Assembly: GCA_021234155.1 (NCBI GenBank)
Contig: JAJEKV010000009.1
Coordinates: 11,540,546 to 11,604,545 of the forward strand
Length of the DNA: 64,000 bases
Source: Isoetes taiwanensis
Taxonomy: Eukaryota; Streptophyta; Lycopodiopsida; Isoetales; Isoetaceae
Direction of reading: 5' to 3'
Numbering within the stretch: position 1 is the stretch's first letter; each line of letters opens with the position of its first letter. The position numbers and the translations under genes are program-made. Shown here piece after piece: positions 1-10,790 of the stretch. Below the pieces are notes generated by a model. The model was not told where the DNA came from and did no database searches. It saw nothing but the letters and a program-made list of their open reading frames with translations.

Positions 1-2613
1 CTATGAAGGGCTCCATTGGAATAGATTCTCTAATCAGAAATGTGTACTTCTGAAACTTGATTTTAGAAGAGCTTATGACACTATTCATTGGAACTTTCTC
101 AACAGGGCTTTGAGTCAACTCGGATTTTCCAAAGCAGTTATAGATAAGATAACAGGTTTCAATGCTACAGGATGCTCAGCAGTGCTAATAAATGGTTCCT
201 CCTCCTCTTTTTTTGAGTGTAAAAGAGGGGTTAGACAGGGTTGTCCTCTGGCCCCTTACCTCTTTCTTATTGTAGCTGAGATGGTCACAAGGATTATTCT
301 AAGAATGCAACAAGATGGCAGAATTAGCTGCCTCAATTTACCTGTGGCAAATGAATCCTTGTCAGTGATGCAGTATGCAGATGATACGTTTGTATTCTTA
401 AAGGAGCAAGGAGACAGCATACCAAATTTTCTTGCAGCCATGGACTTGTTTGGGAAAGCGTCAGGGGTGCTGTTAAATAAAGATAAATGTGCAATTGTCT
501 CTGATAGTTCAGAAAGTTATATTCAAGGAATCAAAGTGTGTGGACATCATTCTGCAACCAAGCTATTGGGTTTACCCCTGGCTTTAAACATGAGCCTTCA
601 TGGCTTGTAGGAACCCATTGTGGCTAAAATAAAGAAGAAATTGCAGGTGTATCCCAAAACTTTATCTCTGGCTGGGAGAGTGGAAATAATAAACAGTGTT
701 ATAGCTAGTTCACATGTTTTCTTCTCATCAGCCATAATAGCAGACAAGAAGTCTTACCAAGAGCTGGAATCTATCATGAGGGAGTTCATTTGGCAAGGAT
801 CACATATGGTTGGATGGCAGCACTTAACCTTGCCAAAGAAAAAAGGTGGACTTGGATGTAAAGATCTCTTTCTTCAGGCACAGGCCCTTGCTGCAAAATT
901 GGTTTGGAGAACCATAACTGCTCATTCAAAATCCCCAGCCCTTCTTCTGACAAACTTCTGGCTCAGTAAAACTACTTTGGTTGGAAGCCCTTCCACTCCC
1001 CATCATATTCCGGATTCTGTTTTCTATCAGCTTGATCCAGGTCCAGGTACATCCCAGATCATGAGGAGGATTATACAAGCTTGGAATAGGGTTTCTGTTT
1101 GCTTCAAAGCTCAGCCTATCAATAAAATCTCAGATGAGTTCAATTTTTTCTGGCATCAAGGACTCACACATGAGAATGATGGGTGTTTAGCACTGAAACA
1201 TCCTAGGAAGTATAAGGAGTGGAGGCTCAAAGGGTTAGATACAATTGGCAGTATGTCAAATGGGCCAGTATGGAAAACTTGGCAGGAAGTATCTAGTCTG
1301 GTGAGGGGCTCTGTTTGTAACAAAAATATTTATGATGCCTTGACCCAACACCCTAAGGGAGCAGGGAATGTAGAAAGAGGACACAATTGGACTCTGGATG
1401 ATAAAGGCTATAAGGTAGCCAAGGTCTATTCACTCTTGCTGAATTCCCAAGAGACAAAGGTCTCTAGACAATGGGGCTGCCCGGAAAATGATGCTATTTG
1501 TGTCATTCAAAAAGGATGGAAGATACAGAGTGCCAAGAAAACTATTTTGTTCAGGTGGCTTCTTCTGAACAAAAGTCTGAAAACTAACGCATACCGAGCC
1601 AAATTTAACAACCAAGTTTCAGATAGGTGTCCTTTAGGCTGTGACCAAGCTGAAACCTCAACTCATATCTTCATTTGCCCATGGCTTATCCCTTTTTGGC
1701 AGTGGATTCATGCATTTATTGGATTTACTCCAGCTAGTGAACCAGATCTGTTTGCCTTCCTCTCATCTGGCTCCTCCTTCATGAGTACAGTAAGAACCTT
1801 GTGTTTGTGGGCAATTTGAAAACATAGGAATGGAGTGGCCATTAATCACTCTGCTCCAGACATAAATTCCATCAAAACTACTCTTCAACTGGAGTTAGCT
1901 GATGCAGCTATGGCACACAGATTGCTTAAGGGCTCTAATTATGACAGAAATTGGGATGTTTTGGGCTCCTATCAGGGGTTTTACTCTTTCTTTACATTGT
2001 ATTTTAACAAACTCTCTGATGTGGATGACAGAGTACCTGGTCAGGAAACACCATGAAGGCGGGCATTACAGGGAGGTCCCGGAAGGAACGAAACCTTTAT
2101 CACATCAGGAAGTCCTTGAAGCTCTGATGTGGGTAAAAACAGAAGTTATTATGGTGAAGACACTGAAACGGGTGTTAGCTGATGCGGATATCTGGGAGTT
2201 CAAGCATGAACTCAAGAACTATTTTGAACAGAAGCTTGGTATTTGTGAATCATGCAGGGACTCGTGGATACTTCACATTCTGGACTCTTCTGCTTATGGA
2301 GCCGTGGAACTGGATTATCTCCTCTCTAAGTATACTGATCAAGCCTTTGCCATCATTACTCTTGATGGTGTGATGGATGACTGAGGAGACAGAGGAACTT
2401 CTGATCGACCTTTTGGTCTTAATGCTTTTACTATAGCTATATTTGCAATTACTTTATGCTTCCAATCTTAAAACAGTGTTTTAACTTATGAAATATTTCC
2501 TCCTTTGGAGAGTTGGGCCAGTTTTGACTAAGTCATGGCCTGTATAGCAGGGTTTACCCTGCCCTTTTGTATTACTATGTTCATCATGTAATATAATACT
2601 TCTGCCGTTTCCT

Positions 2614-2648
<35 letters not shown>
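1..2648 (+). mobile_element. L1-type LINE, 3' part, entering from the left edge
   Basis: The segment carries the reverse transcriptase and C-terminal zinc-finger region of an L1 ORF2 and ends in an uninterrupted run of 34 A (2615-2648), the expected 3' end of an L1 insertion. The 5' part lies outside the window. It is followed directly by the middle of a copia polyprotein, so the L1 most likely landed inside that copia element. The host side upstream is not visible, so a target duplication cannot be checked. Confidence 0.9.
2..2384 (+). pseudogene. L1 ORF2 fragment: reverse transcriptase to zf-RVT
   Basis: One frame is open from base 2 and continues to 2056, broken by a TAG at 608-610, a TGA at 1817-1819 and a TGA at 2054-2056. 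It shows the palm motif LDFRRAYDTIHW, the GVRQGCPLAPYLF box and the catalytic YADD box (MQYADDTFVF, near 370-400). Thumb-like sequence follows, and then a zf-RVT domain with CPLGC and THIFICPW near 1630-1690. From about 2042 to 2384 the coding-like sequence continues in another frame for about 110 codons. Known L1 ORF2 encodes the endonuclease and reverse transcriptase used for target-primed integration. This copy cannot encode a whole enzyme. Confidence 0.88.
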
Positions 2649-2651
<3 letters not shown>

Positions 2652-3156
2652 TATTGCAGTAAGTAAAAACACTCAAAATCTTTCAATTGCTGATGAAACT
2701 CATGCACTTAACTCTTTCGATGATATAGATGAGGAAGACAACATTAGTTAAATTTGGTTTTGCTGATAATTGACCTTGTACAGGGGAAACAAAACACAGA
2801 AGAAGTTGTTGCATAATCCGAACCTGAAGCAAACCCTGGAGAAAAAACAAGTAGAAGAAAAAGGCAGACTGAGGCTCAAAAGTTGCTAGAACTCAAGATG
2901 GATACAAGTCTATACTTGGACGAGATGAACAAGGAGGAGTAAAAGGTTGCACGGAACAAAGGTGAGATCAATGATTTATTTGAAATATTGATGCACTTGG
3001 ATATTGATGTTCCAAAGAGCTATAGTGAAGTTTTGAGTGTACCAGAAAAGTCACATTAGCTGAAAGCCATGGAAGATGAAATGGCAGAAGGACAAAACTT
3101 TTGAAAACTTTTGAGGTTGTAGATATGCCTGAAGGCAAAAATATAGTAGGGAACAA

Positions 3157-4498
3157 ATGGCTTTTCAAATTAAAGACGAAAAATGGAAAAACCAGGATTG
3201 TAGCCAGACTTGTAGCCCAAGGTTTTCACAGAAAAAGGGACTAGACTATGAAGAAACTTTCTCACCTTTGGTAAAAATGAATAGTATAAGGATACTTCTG
3301 CCTATAGCAAATGCTGGAAATTTAGAAGTGCACCATTGGATGTTAACACTGCTTTCTTAAATGCCAAGTTGGAAGAAGAGATATTCATGAGACAACCACT
3401 GGTTTTGAGGAAGATACAGAGTGTGGAAGCGGAAAAAAAACAGTTTATGGACTCAAACAGTGCATGGATTCTTATTTTATAAAAAATGGATTTATTAAAC
3501 TGAAGAACAATGGGAACTTATACACATTTGGGTCAGAAGATGAATGGTGCATTATTGCCCTATATGTTGATGATAACATCATGGTATCTAAAGGAATTGA
3601 ATGTCTAAATCACTGCAAAAATGTCTTGAATAAAAGATTCAAGATGATAGACCTTGGCAAGTTTAAAACAAAATTAGACATTGAAGTACAGAGGGATCGA
3701 GCCAATAAAACAATGACACTTACTCAGAAGGGTCAAATTTAAAGCATGTTGAAGAAGTTAAAAATGCAAGATTGCAACACTTGCAAGACACCTGCAGTTC
3801 TTGGATGTAAGATCTCTGAACAAATGTGCCCAAGAAATGATAGTGAAAGAGAGGAAATGAATATGACACCTTATAGGTCATTAACTGGATGCTTGTCTTA
3901 TGTTGCAAACTATATAAGATCTGATATAGCTCATATTGTTTATTTGTTGAGTAAATATAACCATGATCTAGGGAGAGATCATTGGATTGCAGCTAAAAGA
4001 GTGTTGGGATATTTATAAGGAACAATGGACTCATGTGTAAGTTACTGCTCAGAAAATCTGGAACTAAAGTCATATTGTGATGCAGATTGGCGAGGGGATT
4101 TGGACATGAGGAAATTCACCTCTGGTTATTTGATGATCTTAGGTGGTGGCCCTGTACCTTGGAAGTGCAAAAGGCGGAGCTCAATTGCTATGTCCAGTGC
4201 TGAGGCTAAATATGCAGCAGCAACCTTGTGTGCTAAGGAAGTGATTTGGGAAAGAAGGTTGATTATTGAATTAGGATTTAATCAACCACAAGCAACTGAA
4301 ATGTACTGTGACAGTACAAGTTGTATAGCAATGTCAAAGGACCTTGTCCTACATGAAAGGTCCAAATATATTGAACTGGAATTACACTTTATCAGAGAGG
4401 CAGTTGAAAAAGGGCTCGTTAAACTGATATATATGAACACCAAGGTACAACTTGCAGATATACTGACAAAGGTTTTATCAGAAAAAAGATTTCAATAA
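3157..4498 (+). pseudogene. copia-1 pol: reverse transcriptase and RNase H
   Basis: The first piece (3157-3360) has the RVT_2 signature GLDYEETFSPLVKMNSIR after a decayed NKWLFKLK start. The frame used from 3464 to 4498 has the catalytic box YVDDNIMVS, the linker FKMIDLGK and the RNase H motifs YCDADWRGD, FTSGY and AMSSAEAKY, then HERSKYIELELHFIRE and LADILTK. That frame is broken by TAA at 3740-3742 and at 4016-4018, and a further frameshift lies between 3360 and 3464. Intact copia elements use this region to make cDNA. This copy is dead and more decayed than copia-2 at 43-49 kb. Confidence 0.88.
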
Positions 4499-4549
4499 CT
4501 TAGAAGACTGATACAATATACAGTTATAACAGGAAGGGGGAATATTTCA

Positions 4550-5160
4550 TGTTATAACAGTTGATAAATTGCTCTGGTGATCACAATGGTTGCATGCAGG
4601 ACTGATAAGCTGAGCCTTGATGAATAGATCATGATGGTCTATGACTGTAAAGTTGAGCCTTGATGAATAGATCATGATGGTCTATGATTGTAACCTAGGT
4701 TTATATTTAACTGGGATATATATATTTATTTTGGCTCAAGAGTATGATTATGGATCGAAGGCCTTATATAAAAAGAATATTTATATTTAGAATAATGCGG
4801 ACGATCGAATAAGTTCGAGCCAAAACTAATATGAAATTTATAGGTCGGCCATTCGGCCCGGATGCAGCAGAGGTCAGTCTGGCTATCAGGCCGGATCTTG
4901 AACTATAAATTAAGAAGTACAGATTCTAATATTTTGAGCTGGGGATAAGATCGAATTAAGATCATTATAAGTGCTTGGGTTCTTAGGGAAATAATGATAG
5001 TTTCTATAGTGGTTAAGTCATTCTTTTGAATATCGTTTACTATAGAATTGATCATGGTTTAATAGTAGTCTTCAATACATTACATGATAACCTATTTGAT
5101 CTAGCTATTGAAGTGCTATTACAACTTGGATTTGATTAAGTTCTTGAATGCTCTATAGAC
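4550..5160 (+). repeat. copia-1 3' LTR, right end not found
   Basis: The sequence begins with TG directly after the polypurine tract and a short A/T spacer. It contains a plausible TATA box (TATATAAA near 4765) and a duplicated 43-bp segment. The expected inverted terminal sequence is not present on the right, and LINE A sequence starts near 5160, so the LTR was probably cut by that insertion or by a deletion. Confidence 0.6.
4611..4694 (+). repeat. 43-bp tandem duplication in the copia-1 LTR
   Basis: Two nearly identical 43-bp units begin at 4611 and 4654, each starting TGAGCCTTGATGAATAGATC. They lie about 75-155 bp upstream of the presumed TATA box, where LTR promoter repeats often sit. 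No function can be shown. Confidence 0.8.
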
Positions 5161-5289
5161 GAATTTTTTCAGCATGCAACCTCCAACCCCCTCCTCCCCC
5201 CTCCCAAGTGGCTACTGCATGCTCCCTCCACTCTACTCCTTGTGCAATCTTTAAATAATCAACGGATGCAACTTCTAACAACTGTGCCT

Positions 5290-7620
5290 CCACATGGTCT
5301 CCTGGAATTATGGGGGGTTCCCATGGCAGAAGGGAGGTAGTTTCAACTCAGTTGCTACCGATATAGACCTTATCTTCCTCATGGAAACGTGGGAGCATGC
5401 AGGAGGCAGGTTACCCGACTTGCCAGGATACCAACACTACTAAGCGGTACCTGTGGGTGTGCGTGCAACACTGCAGTGACAACCCTCTCTTTGTGGCGGA
5501 CTACTACTTCCCACATGCCGGATGTGGATAGTCTAGACCCTTACGTCGATCTATGTGATGATATCCATCAGCACAAACAGTTGGATAGATCATGCTTATT
5601 GGAAACTTCAATGCGCGCACTGGTACGGAACAACCCATGAAATTTTACCCCCTAGCTGATGATGTGTTGCAATTGCGCCCCTCAGAAGGAGCTTGGCCGC
5701 GGTATCAGATGACAATCAGGTCACACAATATTGTAAGTAGTCGGTGTTGTTGTGCAGTATTTTTGATCTGGTAATGTGCAATGGACTGGCACAGTAGCTA
5801 TCCTCTCGCAAGCACACTTGCAGGCAGGAGAACCAGGGGGCGGATCTAGTGTGATGGACTATTTGTTGATGACAGAACAGGATATGCATATTGTCAAGCA
5901 TTTTCGAGTGGGAACAGATAGTAGGGATGGGGAGGTGGACTCGAACCACCTACCACTCTACTTGCAACTAGTTTGGCAAGTTGTAACAACCTCCTATGCA
6001 GCACCTCCTCATGTGCCTCAGCTGCGATTGGACTATGAACACGTAGAGGCTTATGCCCAGATGCTCACAGATGACTTGACAGACATTTTGGAATCCCATA
6101 CACTAAACCAACAGATAGACAGACTGATTGATGTCCTCGGGACGATGACAATAAGGTGTTTTGGGAGAAGTTGTCCCCGACGAACCACCGGGGCCAGGAT
6201 CTTCCCCCGTAACCGTTGGTTTGATGCAGAGTGCAAGGAATATAAATGTTGGCTTTGCCAGGTCACAAACCCTGCTATATACCCACATGCGGTCAGATAG
6301 TACCGCCTTATCCTTAAGACTAAGAAGGCCAGATACATCATAGCCCATCAACAGAAGATGTTCTTCCTCCTAGATTGTCATTCCAGGACTTTCTGGCGAA
6401 GGGTGTTTAGAAAGCCAGTACAACCTACAGGTAATATCACGTCCGAATAGTGGGGGCAGTACCTGGAACAACTTTATGATCCTCATGGAGCATAGGCGAT
6501 GTTGCCCCCACAACACGGCCTAGCGTTGGAAATCATAGAGACAGATGTAGACTAAGGTCTACAACGTCTAACCAACGGAAAAACGCCAGACCTGGATGAT
6601 ATGCAGGTGGAGTTGCTCAAGTGAGCAGGACCATCCATACTAATGGTGTTGACGGCCATGTTCAATAAGGCACGACAAGATGGTTTTCCCCACAGTGGAC
6701 CACTAGCTGAGTTGTCTCCATATACAAGGCTGGTGACCCGCACTGCTCATCCAATCACCAAACAATCATGGTCAGCTCGGTGTCGCAAAATTGCTTGCTG
6801 GCATTCCAGAGCAGCAATTGACGTCCTAAGTAGAGGCAGCAGGTGGGGCTCAGGCCACGCGACTCAACCATTGATCACATCTTCACACTGCGGACTCTGA
6901 TTGAGAATAGCAGGAACCGACGGCGAGACCTGTATTGCTGCTTTATTGACTTTGCAAATGCTTCTAACATGGTGCCCCAAGAAAAGCTGTGGGCAAGATT
7001 GCAAGACCTAGGAGTTTCTACAGATTTGCAAAATGCATTGTACAGGCTGTAAGAGACATGTTCAGGCCAGTTGCATGTGACAAGCCGGCCATTCGATAGC
7101 AGTATCAGGGTCCATCAAGGATGCCCTCTTTCTCCTACATTGTTTGGACTGTACATAGATCAGTTAAAGAGCTGGCTTTACTGAAAATGGGGGCGATGGA
7201 GTTCACCTCTTGCATAGATTGTCAAGCAGCTGATATATGACGATGATGTAGATCTCCTTGCTTATACTTCGGCAGAGATGCAGCACCTTCTCGATGATCT
7301 GGACGCATTCTGGCAGGCGACTGCCATGCCAGTCAACCTAGCCAAGACTAAGGTGGTTCTCATATCATCCTTACGTCAATCACGGGTCCGCCCTTCAGTT
7401 ACTGGGGCAAAATTTGCCTTGACGCCTGGTGACAGGATCTGTAGATGCTGTCAAATGGGGGCCATTGAAGATGAATGCTATACCCTACAAGGATGTCCGA
7501 CGTATGACCAAATCCGGGCATGCTATGCTGAGTTGGTCAGGCCTGGCCAACCGATACACGTGATACTAAGAGTCTGCTCACATGAACCCGTCTCCAGGGA
7601 TTATTTCATGTTGACGTGAA
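5290..7620 (+). pseudogene. LINE A endonuclease/reverse transcriptase ORF remnant
   Basis: Fragments in all three frames can be assigned. The endonuclease start reads SWNYGG. The catalytic GDFNART box has become GNFNART near 5592. The SDHLPL box is SNHLPL near 5946, preceded by GGGSSVMDYLL. In the RT, STIDHIFTLRTLIE lies near 6868, motif A (DFANASNMVP) near 6948, and a decayed GCPLSPTLFGLYIDQL and YDDDVDLLAY near 7115-7265. The segment RICRCCQMGAIEDECYTL (7436-7489) is the Cys/His knuckle. Both catalytic Asp positions and the frame are damaged. The ORF normally nicks target DNA and reverse-transcribes its own RNA. Confidence 0.8.
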
Positions 7621-7714
7621 AGCGGTTTTTGTGCTGGGGTCACATGAAGCGGTCGATAGCAAGCCGCCTTCTTTCATTCATGCAGCTGGAGGATGTAGAA
7701 TCTGGGGTGCTAGA

Positions 7715-7905
7715 TGCAAACCACTTGTTGGAATTGAACGGATTCCTATCAATAGGAATCCATTCAACTGAGGGTAGAAGCCGAGGGAAGCAATCCCTGT
7801 CAATAGGGCTCTGTCGCTGTCATTTGGGTGCATGTGACCCTTCTATTTTAGACGATTGACAGGGATGAAGCCCTATCGACAGCTTCATGTGACCAGACCC
7901 TAAGC
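7715..7905. repeat. Cluster of inverted repeats inside LINE A
   Basis: GGATTCCTAT and ATAGGAATCC form a near-perfect 10-bp foldback near 7740-7762. A second pair, ATCCCTGTCAAT near 7792 and ATTGACAGGGAT near 7855, is separated by about 50 bp, with further short complementary pieces around it. The stretch does not align with LINE copies B-D, so it looks like a small foldback insertion. No clean target duplication was found. Confidence 0.5.
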
Positions 7906-8029
7906 ACGACTTCAGTCCGAATGCTGGGATCATACCTCCAGGAGGTCATGGATCTGCGGGGTCAGCGCTATCCCCGGACACCTGCATGACTTGAATTTGT
8001 CTTTTTTCATATGTATACTTGTACAATTT

Positions 8030-8112
8030 GACAACATTCTTACTTCCACAGTTTTTCCCTCGAAAACCTTTTCGAAATGGGGGTTTTTTAACCCGGGCAG
8101 TAATAAGCCTAC
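8030..8112 (+). other. Structured LINE 3' motif, copy A
   Basis: The core has GTTTTTCCCTCGAAAACC, a short spacer, then GGGGGTTTTTTAACCC, with the same T5, A4 and T6 tracts as in the other copies. The A tract can pair with either T tract. The outer stem is poor in this copy. Downstream comes a second small hairpin (ATAGGCCGATTGGTCT near 8137) and the (TTCTA)n tail. The position at the LINE 3' end suggests recognition by the element's reverse transcriptase, as known for other LINE 3' hairpins (inference). Confidence 0.6.
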
Positions 8113-8190
8113 TGTGCGCTCTCTTTTGGGTTCCATAGGCCGATTGGTCTCTGTAGACGATAAAAACCTACTCTATTCTATTCTATCTAG

Positions 8191-8880
8191 TGGACATTAG
8201 AATAATACCTATCTATCTATTTTAAAAGTGATGTCGTTAGATTTGTTCAGTGATACCAATCTATGAAAGTCGTGCATAACATAATATTAACGTACTGCAG
8301 TGCATGCAAGAATACACATTATCTTTTCCATGTAAAAATATGTATGGCATCATCTCTACTAAATGGGCATAATAATGATTGTAGAAATGCATGTTCAAGA
8401 ACATCTTTTGCACCGTTGCAAAAACATTAGAAGTTTGATCTTATAAATGATTAAACATATTGAAGGCATAAAGTCCAAGAGCGTATCCTTTTCTCATTAG
8501 TCGACATCTAATATTTGGGAAGCATAAAATACTAAAATGAGAACATCAAACATGCTTAAACAAGTAATGAATTCAGTAGACAATTCAATACTTCACCACC
8601 AAGTAAAATTACATGGGGGGGGGGAGGGGGATAACATGCGTGACGCAATGGTTGCAACATAATGTCGGTTAGGGTATTGCAAAGATGCTCTTCAAAATTT
8701 TGAGAGAAATGTACATGCATTCACAGTGCCCGATGAAGTTATTGTTTCAAAGGAGTTGGATCGACATCACCAATTGAAGAGCATTCTTTGTGCTGGGCTT
8801 CCATCGGAACTAAGTTTAATTAATTAAAACCATGGTTAGTGTCTAGTTGGGCTAGTTATATCTCTTATATATACAAGAAA
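8191..8880. other. Intergenic stretch with one possible exon relic
   Basis: Mostly A/T-rich sequence with a G-rich run at 8616-8630. On the + strand, about 8682-8826 reads as 45 coding-like codons without a stop (KDALQNFERNVHAFTVPDEV and onward to GLPSELS), ending in TAA. No family was recognised and no clear splice sites were found. It could be a host-gene relic or chance. Confidence 0.3.
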
Positions 8881-9815
8881 TGTATCGCGGCTGCCAAGGC
8901 CACCACAAACATTTCTTTTGTCACATACGCCGCAGAAGACGTTTTGTATTAAGTCAAAAGGATCTCAGTTCTGAACCTGGAAAAGTTGAACTATGTCTAA
9001 GCTTGAAAAATTCTAAATTCCCGTATTTATCAAGATCAATGACTTTGCAGAAATTTAGATAATAACTTTACAATGAATTTGAACTCCACAATCTATGCTT
9101 TGAGGGAAAAACTAGCAGGAATTGTGGGAACTGAGTAGTTTACCTCGTCTTGCTCTGGAAGGAACACGAGAAAAGGGTTGGTATGCTGATGTTGAAAAGT
9201 GGATGGGCAAATGGGGGTTAAATATACGTGACCTACAGGATAACCGCGTAGATATCAGATCCTGGATACACGAGCATATGACCAGGATACAGTGGAGAGT
9301 ACCAGAGGTAAAAAAGGTATTTTATGTGCAGTATATCAATCCATCCTTGCAGGAAGCTAAGTATTTGAAAGAGGGAATGTCGCTCAAGCTTATACAGACA
9401 ATTAGTAGGATGAGGCTTAGTTCTCACTGGCTTGGACAGAGATTGGGAGATGTGGTGACATTCCTCATGAACTGAGATTCCGTAAAGTGTGCAACTTGCA
9501 AGTGGTTGAGGATGAACATTGTGTGCTTATGGATTGTTCTTCATATAGGAAATTAAGGTATAAATATGGTATCATCATCTACTTTACTATAATTCTTTGA
9601 ATTACCAGGATACATAGTAGGCAAGTTTATAGGGGAAGTTTTGGATTTGCTAGAAGATGCCCTAAATATGACTAATGTTTTCAGTAGGGAGGATGGAGAG
9701 GAGACCAATGCAATCATGTCAATGCATTGGATGAGTTATTCTATAGTTTTTGATTGTATACTAACTGTGGTGGTCTACAGACATGATCAATAAACATTTC
9801 ATTTCATTTCATTTA
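8880..9815 (+). mobile_element. Second non-L1 LINE type, 5'-truncated, (CATTT)n tail
   Basis: The coding-like stretch 9122-9475 reads TISRMRLSSHWLGQRLGD near its end. After a frameshift it continues at 9473 with RKVCNLQVVEDEHCVLMDC, the C-x-EDE-H-L-C knuckle that ends many non-L1 LINE ORFs. The 3' end is AATAAACATTTCATTTCATT followed by TACATG, a short CATTT repeat (9792-9814). The sequence upstream of 9060 is only tentatively part of it. The element resembles LINEs A-D in the knuckle but has a different tail and lacks the U-A-U motif. Confidence 0.65.
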
Positions 9816-10218
9816 CATGTTTGCATTTATACCTCATAATTAGATGTGCTCTATATATACTTGGATTGAAAATATTTATCATTTTTGTCCAATTTACACA
9901 GGTATCTCACTTGGCTTACAGGCAAACATATTTGAACAAATTCAGGTGGCTTAAGACTTTCATGGCAGTGGGTTCCTTATCACTAATTTCGGCCCCATTT
10001 CACCTGCAATAGAATAGCAAGCTCTGAACCCGGTTGTTTTGGATGTAAACCTATGTTTTAGGCTTATTAAGTCTGCATGTAAAGTTCTTACATGTTTGCA
10101 TTTACACCTCATATTTAGATATGCTCTAGTTATACTTGGATTGAAAACATTTATCATTTTTGTCCAATTTATACAGATATCTCATTTGGCTTATAGGCAA
10201 ACATATTTGAACAAATTC
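9815..10218 (+). repeat. 129-bp direct repeat pair (9815-9943 and 10090-10218)
   Basis: Both copies start ACATGTTTGCATTTA and end ACATATTTGAACAAATTC, with a period of 275 bp and roughly 10% difference. The second copy runs straight into the helicase-like coding relic. Each copy has a pyrimidine-rich stretch followed by an AG (ACAG or ATACAG), so the unit could be an intron end plus exon start that was duplicated. Confidence 0.85.
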
Positions 10219-10640
10219 TGATGGCCAAAATCATTGCAAAAACTTCTCTCACAATTGACAGTATCACGTTTTTTATTCATCCTGAATTTTGCAAGACTCA
10301 AAGCTACAATCCATGTACATGCACTCCTATTGTTTCAAAAGCTACACCAATGCAAAGAGCTAGAAGAGCTATAGAATTGATGCTATTACAGGATATGGAA
10401 CTTATGGCAGAATTCCCCTTGGATGCTTTGCTATCAAATATGAGAATTTCCCTTGGATGCTTTGCTATCAAATATGATAATTGCCTCAGATACATATTAT
10501 TGTTGTGAACAAATCTTAATTATATGCCAATGCTTTTAGTTGGAAGTTCTATATGTTCTATCCTCTCAAGGATAAACAGGTTTTTGCTCATTCTGGTAAT
10601 CTAGGGGATCATGCTGCACTAGATGCACTTGAGGAAGGCA
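10185..10640 (+). pseudogene. DEAH-box RNA helicase relic
   Basis: The reading IIAKTSLTIDSITFFIHPEF, then CKTQSYNP, PIVSKATPMQRARRA and, after a deletion, MAEFPLDALLSNM matches the order of helicase motif V (IAETSLTID), the CKQKSYNP segment, motif VI (QRAGRAGR) and the HA2 domain (KMAEFPLDPxLSKM) of spliceosomal DEAH-box ATPases. A further piece in another frame near 10545-10640 reads WKFYMFYPLKDKQ and GDHAALDALEEG, like the VFYRPKDKQ and GDHLTLL region after HA2. The Gly residues of motif VI are lost and a 34-bp duplication breaks the frame, so it is non-functional. Which DEAH family member it came from is not resolved. Confidence 0.72.
10410..10477 (+). repeat. 34-bp tandem duplication in the helicase relic
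   Basis: Two adjacent units starting GAATTCCCCTTGG (10410) and GAATTTCCCTTGG (10444) differ at one position. They duplicate the codons for EFPLDALLSN. A length of 34 is not a multiple of three, so the event itself shifted the frame. Confidence 0.9.
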
Positions 10641-10790
10641 TTTCATGCGTCTCTACACAACGTCCATCCTATCTTTTGTACATATCTAATTTCTGAGGCA
10701 TTGATCTCGTAAAGATCAAGATTTGATGCTGGAGAAAATCCACATCAGAAAAAGCTAACAGAAGAATTTTAAAGGAAAATATTGATACAT

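Larger units (their letters stand above)
2649..5160 (+). mobile_element. Ty1/copia retrotransposon fragment (copia-1), RT-RNase H plus 3' LTR
   Basis: The region starts in the acidic linker before the reverse transcriptase and runs through RT and RNase H, a polypurine tract (4531-4540, AGGAAGGGGG) and the start of a 3' LTR at about 4550 (TGTTATAACAG). The matching LTR end (expected GTTATAACA) is not found before LINE A starts near 5160, so the LTR is probably truncated. The 5' half lies beyond the L1 and outside the window. Confidence 0.82.
5160..8190 (+). mobile_element. Non-L1 LINE, copy A, internally deleted
   Basis: This is an APE-type non-LTR retrotransposon of a family seen four times here (A, B, C, D). 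Copy A has an endonuclease region (about 5290-6150), a reverse transcriptase (about 6440-7380), a C-terminal Cys/His knuckle (about 7430-7500) and a 3' end with a structured motif (8030-8110) followed by a short (TTCTA)n tail (8171-8190). Compared with copy B, the stretch between the end of the RT palm and the knuckle is missing near 7395. A cluster of inverted repeats of other origin sits at 7715-7905. The clade cannot be fixed without a tree. The microsatellite tail and C-terminal knuckle separate it from L1. Confidence 0.82.
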
